Source: JAVWGW01 sp036651575
GTDB lineage: Bacteria > Actinomycetota > Coriobacteriia > Coriobacteriales > Eggerthellaceae
Length of the DNA: 26,395 bases
NCBI GenBank assembly: GCA_036651575.1
Contig: JAVVXN010000018.1
Location: 1-26,395 of the forward strand
Direction: 5' to 3'
Shown here: one piece after another, positions 23,118-26,395 of the stretch
How positions within the stretch are numbered: position 1 is the stretch's first letter
How the letters are laid out: each line of letters starts with the position of its first letter
Notes under the pieces: generated by a model
The model's database searches: none
Seen by the model: only the letters and a program-made list of their open reading frames with translations
What the model was told of the DNA's origin: nothing
Position numbers and translations under genes: made by a program

Positions 23118-23921
23118 CTATGCTGAAATGGTCATATTTTCAAAACGCGCCTGCATCCAGGCATCGGGAAATGTCGTGTCAATAGCGTGCTCAATAGGAT
23201 TTGATGCGGGAATTCCAGCCGCACGCTGGCTTTGCCGATCCATAGCAAGGCATGTTACGACAATGTTTACCACCATAAAAAGCGTGACGAGTATCGTGAT
23301 GATTTTTATGATTTTGCTCTTCTGGTTGATGCGCTTAAAGCCCCTTTTAACGAGGGGAAGTACGACACGTACCCACACGAGACCCAACATACCCCACATC
23401 ATACCGAACAAAAAGTTCGTTCGACCGCCAATGCTGCCAAACGTACCGGAGTAGTCCCACGCGATAGCACCCCAGAAAAACTGCATCCCCCAACTGGTGA
23501 TGTACTCAATAGCTGAACCAACCACCATGGCAATCAAAAAAATAACCAAGTTGTGGGAATAGTAGAAACGGTTGAGAAAAAGGGTTAGCAGAGCGGCGCC
23601 CGCTCCGTAAATAGGAGAAAAAGGACCCCAAACCAGTCCGGCGCGACTCTCATATCCCCCATACACGATGGCATGAAAAACGGTTTCGACGCCAAGGCCG
23701 ATAATTGATCCGATAACAAAAAGCCAGAACAACGTAAAGAAGTTAAGCTTGATAAATCTGCGTCCGAAGAGAGATTTTACTTCTTTAACGGCTTTGATGT
23801 AGGTATCGTTTCGCGGTCGTGTTGTAAGGGGGTCCTGTAGGGTGGTGCTTGGTAAAACAGGTGTTGCTTCCGTTGCGCGTTTAACTACGGGAGAACCTGA
23901 TTTTTTCGGTTCTTTCTCCAT
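23118..23921 (-). CDS. CmpB-type putative ABC transporter permease (membrane protein)
   Basis: This 267-residue protein matches the family called 'putative ABC transporter permease' (ABC_trans_CmpB). A hydrophilic, basic N-terminus of about 60 residues precedes about six membrane helices. The core has LVWGPFSPIYGAGAALL (about 95-112), SAIEYITSWGMQFFWGAIAWDYS (about 135-158) and FLFGMMWGMLGLVW. The family name is historical; no ATP-binding partner is nearby, so transport is not shown. GAGAGG lies 5 nt before the ATG. It is the first gene of the minus-strand cluster and has a promoter of its own, in front of the divergent hemH. Confidence 0.85.
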   Translation of the reverse strand: MEKEPKKSGSPVVKRATEATPVLPSTTLQDPLTTRPRNDTYIKAVKEVKSLFGRRFIKLNFFTLFWLFVIGSIIGLGVETVFHAIVYGGYESRAGLVWGPFSPIYGAGAALLTLFLNRFYYSHNLVIFLIAMVVGSAIEYITSWGMQFFWGAIAWDYSGTFGSIGGRTNFLFGMMWGMLGLVWVRVVLPLVKRGFKRINQKSKIIKIITILVTLFMVVNIVVTCLAMDRQSQRAAGIPASNPIEHAIDTTFPDAWMQARFENMTISA

Positions 23922-23952
23922 TTTCGCCTCTCTATATTCATGCGTGGGATAA

Positions 23953-23980
23953 ACTATATCAGATTTTATTTGGGATCAAA
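23953..23980 (-). promoter_or_regulatory. Promoter of the five-gene minus-strand cluster
   Basis: On the minus strand TTTGAT (23980-23975), a 16-bp spacer and TATAGT (23958-23953), about 32 bp before the ATG at 23921. The -35 box overlaps the RBS region of hemH on the other strand. Confidence 0.5.
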
Positions 23981-23992
23981 GGACTGTGGCAA

Positions 23993-25066
23993 ATGGTTCT
24001 TTACGATTTGATTACGGAACGTTTCGGTGAAAGGATGTGTTCTGTGGACGGTAAAGAAGGAATCTGCGGAGTCCTTTTGACCAATACGGGAACTCCGGCA
24101 AAGCCGACACCCCATGCAGTACGTGACTATCTTTCTTGCTTTCTTATGGACAAGCATGTTGTCTCCATGAATCATTTTGTTTGGTGGTTCATTTTGCACC
24201 TTGCTATTCTTCCGAAACGTGGTCGCGCGAGTGCCAAAAAATATGCGCATATATGGACGGAAGAGGGTTCACCTTTTCTTGTCGCTCACGACAAGCTTGC
24301 CCACGGTTTGGCCGCTGCTTTGCGGGAGGACACGACATTGGGGCCAATTGAAGTTCGCGTTGGAATGAACTATGGCAAGCCGAGTATTGTGGGCGCTTTA
24401 AGGGAGTTAAAAGCGGCAGGTTGCACGCGTCTTGTGGTATTACCCCTCTATCCGCAGTCGGCATGTTCTACGACTGCAGCCTCAATTGATCAAGTTCGTA
24501 AATCTTTAAAACGGATACGGTGGCGTATTCCTACTGATTTTATTGAAAACTATCACGTACACCCGACCTATGTCAAAGCGATTGCCGCTGCCGCTCGACA
24601 TGCCGGCTTCGATCCATATTCCGACGATCAGCTGCTGCTTTCCTTTCATTCGATTCCCCTTGAGCACATCGAAGCGGGGGATACCTATGAATTGCAGGTT
24701 GGGGAAACAGCTCTGGCTATCACCGGTGAACTCGAGCTGGAGCGCAAACGGTGGACCCTTGGATACCAATCGCCTTTTGGTGATCCGCGAAAGTGGTTGC
24801 AGCCGTTTTCGATCGATATTTTAGAGCGATGGGGTGAAGCGGGTGTCGCGAACGTTTACTTTGTATGCCCCGGCTTTTCCGTTGATTGTCTCGAGACCCT
24901 CTACGATATTGAAGCCGAACTTGAACCGGCTTATAAAAATGCTTTTCGCACAGATGAACAGGAAAAACAACAAGGAAGATTCGTTTATGTTCCCTGTCTC
25001 GATAAAACTAAAGCGCATGTGAAAGTTCTTGCTGACATAGTGCGTCCGCATATTGAAGGAGTTTAA
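23993..25066 (+). CDS. hemH: Ferrochelatase
   Basis: This 357-residue enzyme inserts Fe2+ into a porphyrin in heme synthesis. GVLLTNTGTP (26-35) opens the family domain. The metal-site histidine is H219 in SFHSIP, and the conserved glutamate is E301 in DCLETL; YQSPFGDPRKWLQP (258-271) and CPGFSVDC match the E. coli-like protoporphyrin type better than the short coproporphyrin type of many Gram-positives. ATG at 23993 follows AAAGGA at 9 nt. The first 17 residues are not typical, and a GTG at 24044, also with AAGGA 8 nt upstream, would give the usual N-terminus, so the start is open. coaBC follows after 3 bp, with its RBS in the hemH end. No other heme gene is in the window. Confidence 0.93.
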   Translation: MVLYDLITERFGERMCSVDGKEGICGVLLTNTGTPAKPTPHAVRDYLSCFLMDKHVVSMNHFVWWFILHLAILPKRGRASAKKYAHIWTEEGSPFLVAHDKLAHGLAAALREDTTLGPIEVRVGMNYGKPSIVGALRELKAAGCTRLVVLPLYPQSACSTTAASIDQVRKSLKRIRWRIPTDFIENYHVHPTYVKAIAAAARHAGFDPYSDDQLLLSFHSIPLEHIEAGDTYELQVGETALAITGELELERKRWTLGYQSPFGDPRKWLQPFSIDILERWGEAGVANVYFVCPGFSVDCLETLYDIEAELEPAYKNAFRTDEQEKQQGRFVYVPCLDKTKAHVKVLADIVRPHIEGV

Positions 25067-25069
25067 GGT

Positions 25070-26269
25070 ATGACAAAATCGCAACAACGAACCGTGCTTC
25101 TTGGTGTCACGGGCTGTATTGCTGCCTACAAATCTGCAGAAATTGTTCGTGGGTTACAGAAAGCCGGCATACGGGTCAAAGTCGTTATGACCGAAAATGC
25201 CACGCACTTCATTGACCCGACGACATTTCGCGCCTTGACACACGAGCCGGTTGCTGTTGGTTTGTTTGATGATCCGAGTGATCCCATTCATCACATCTCG
25301 CTTGCGCAGGAAGCCGATTTGTTTCTTATCGCCCCGTGTACGGCAAATGTTATGGCAAAAATCGCCTGTGGCATTGCCGATGATTTACTGACAACCACCG
25401 TGCTTGCCACAAAAGCCCCCTTGGTTATTGCGCCCGCAATGAACGTTAATATGTACGAGAATACGGCTACCCGAGCCAATATGGGGATCCTTTTCAATCG
25501 CGGCGCATATTTTATTGATTCGGATGAGGGATATTTGGCGTGTGGGGATATCGGTCGAGGGCGCATGGCCGATGTTTCTAAAATTATCGCCGAAACATTG
25601 TTTAAACTTCAGATCGCCCTTGATTTGTCCGATAAAAAAGTATTGATTACGGCGGGTCCTACCGTTGAGCCTATTGACCCCGTGCGCTACATCACCAACC
25701 ACTCTTCCGGTAAGACCGGTTATGCCCTGGCGGCGGCAGCGGCCCGGCGAGGAGCCGAGGTCACGCTTGTCTCGGGTCCTGTCATGCTCACGCCACCGCA
25801 GGGTGTGCATGTTGTCTACGTGCAAACAGCACGGGAGATGTTTCATGCATGCGAGGAGGCGTTTCCAGCAACCGATATTGCGATATTTTCAGCCGCAGTC
25901 AGCGATATGCGCCCTGAAGCAAGAGTCGACCACAAACTTAAAAAACGCGATGGTGTCGAGCAGCTTTCTCATTTACAGCTGGTTGAGAATCCCGATATTT
26001 TAGCAACGCTGGGAAAAGCAAAAAAGCAGCAGGTCGTCGTAGGTTTTGCGGCTGAAACCGATGACGTGATTGAAAACGCGCGCGAAAAGCTCATGAAAAA
26101 GAATGCCGACATGATTGTAGCGAACGAAGTGGGGGAGACAAAAGGCTTTGGCACCGACGACAACAAGGTTTGTTTTGTAACTCCCGATGAAGTGGTTGAT
26201 GTGCCCGTTATGCCGAAGAACGAGCTTGCAGATGTGATTTTAGATAAATCTCTTTCATTTATTGCTTGA
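25070..26269 (+). CDS. coaBC: Bifunctional phosphopantothenoylcysteine decarboxylase/synthetase
   Basis: This 399-residue protein performs two steps of coenzyme A synthesis: CoaB joins 4'-phosphopantothenate to cysteine using CTP, and CoaC decarboxylates the product with FMN. The CoaC half (1-180) has GVTGCIAAYK (12-21), the active H75 in HHISL, PAMN (122-125) and C158 in ACGDIGRGRM. The CoaB half has ITAGPTVEPIDPVRYITNHSSGK (193-215, with N210), AAVSDMRP and the LKKR lysines. Length matches the E. coli protein. AAGGAG lies 8-10 nt before the ATG. It is 3 bp after hemH, so the two are an operon; both supply cofactors. Confidence 0.98.
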   Translation: MTKSQQRTVLLGVTGCIAAYKSAEIVRGLQKAGIRVKVVMTENATHFIDPTTFRALTHEPVAVGLFDDPSDPIHHISLAQEADLFLIAPCTANVMAKIACGIADDLLTTTVLATKAPLVIAPAMNVNMYENTATRANMGILFNRGAYFIDSDEGYLACGDIGRGRMADVSKIIAETLFKLQIALDLSDKKVLITAGPTVEPIDPVRYITNHSSGKTGYALAAAAARRGAEVTLVSGPVMLTPPQGVHVVYVQTAREMFHACEEAFPATDIAIFSAAVSDMRPEARVDHKLKKRDGVEQLSHLQLVENPDILATLGKAKKQQVVVGFAAETDDVIENAREKLMKKNADMIVANEVGETKGFGTDDNKVCFVTPDEVVDVPVMPKNELADVILDKSLSFIA

Positions 26270-26294
26270 AATGCAAGGCGACTACCGCTAATAT
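26266..26294 (+). promoter_or_regulatory. Promoter of tRNA-Pro
   Basis: TTGAAA (26266-26271), a 17-bp spacer and TAATAT (26289-26294). The -35 box overlaps the coaBC stop codon (26267-26269). The expected start near 26301 is about 43 nt before the tRNA. Confidence 0.75.
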
Positions 26295-26343
26295 AGACAA
26301 CGCTGCTTTTGAGATACGAACTTTGTCTCCGAAGGCGCAAGAA

Positions 26344-26395
<52 letters not shown>

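Overview
The window is a gene-dense stretch of bacterial chromosome of roughly 50% GC by eye. It has frequent TTG and GTG starts, good Shine-Dalgarno sites and compact operons. The gene mix fits a small-genome actinobacterium of the Coriobacteriia/Eggerthellaceae type: ileS-lspA-rluA, xseAB next to a YugP-type metallopeptidase, a short-form pta, a long DinB and glf with a family 2 glycosyltransferase. That placement is an inference from gene content, not a database result. Nearly all of the window is housekeeping. I see no CRISPR array, prophage, insertion sequence or obvious recent transfer.

Layout. 1-1170: a tRNA-Val (minus) with promoter and terminator, and an unrecognised membrane-anchored protein (minus). 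1190-2575: a yybP-ykoY-type (Mn2+) riboswitch whose terminator competes with aptamer stem P1, controlling a TerC-family membrane protein. 2669-4818: a YegS/DgkB-like lipid kinase (minus) divergent from RNase D. 4889-7670: metallopeptidase, xseA, xseB and a HIT protein. 7731-10109: ackA (plus) and pta (minus), which face each other across three stacked hairpins. 10262-12597: UDP-galactopyranose mutase plus a glycosyltransferase, probably for galactofuranose-containing surface glycan. 12687-15199: DNA polymerase IV (minus) divergent from a HisC-like aminotransferase that lacks the PLP lysine. 15283-16155: DegV (minus). 16365-20781: ileS-lspA-rluA. 20808-23921: a five-gene minus-strand cluster (CmpB-type membrane protein, HxlR regulator, PEBP, VOC protein, AEC transporter), the last three coupled by 8-nt overlaps. 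23993-26269: hemH-coaBC. 26344-end: the start of a tRNA-Pro.

Functionally, ackA and pta interconvert acetyl-CoA and acetate with ATP formation, hemH and coaBC make heme and coenzyme A, and xseAB and dinB serve DNA repair. The TerC gene is very probably a manganese exporter or homeostasis gene. The observations most worth following are the lysine-less aminotransferase homologue, the riboswitch, and the HxlR-PEBP-VOC-AEC cluster, which looks like an electrophile or metabolite stress cassette. I did not find a convincing wholly new system. No gap without a gene exceeds 300 bases.
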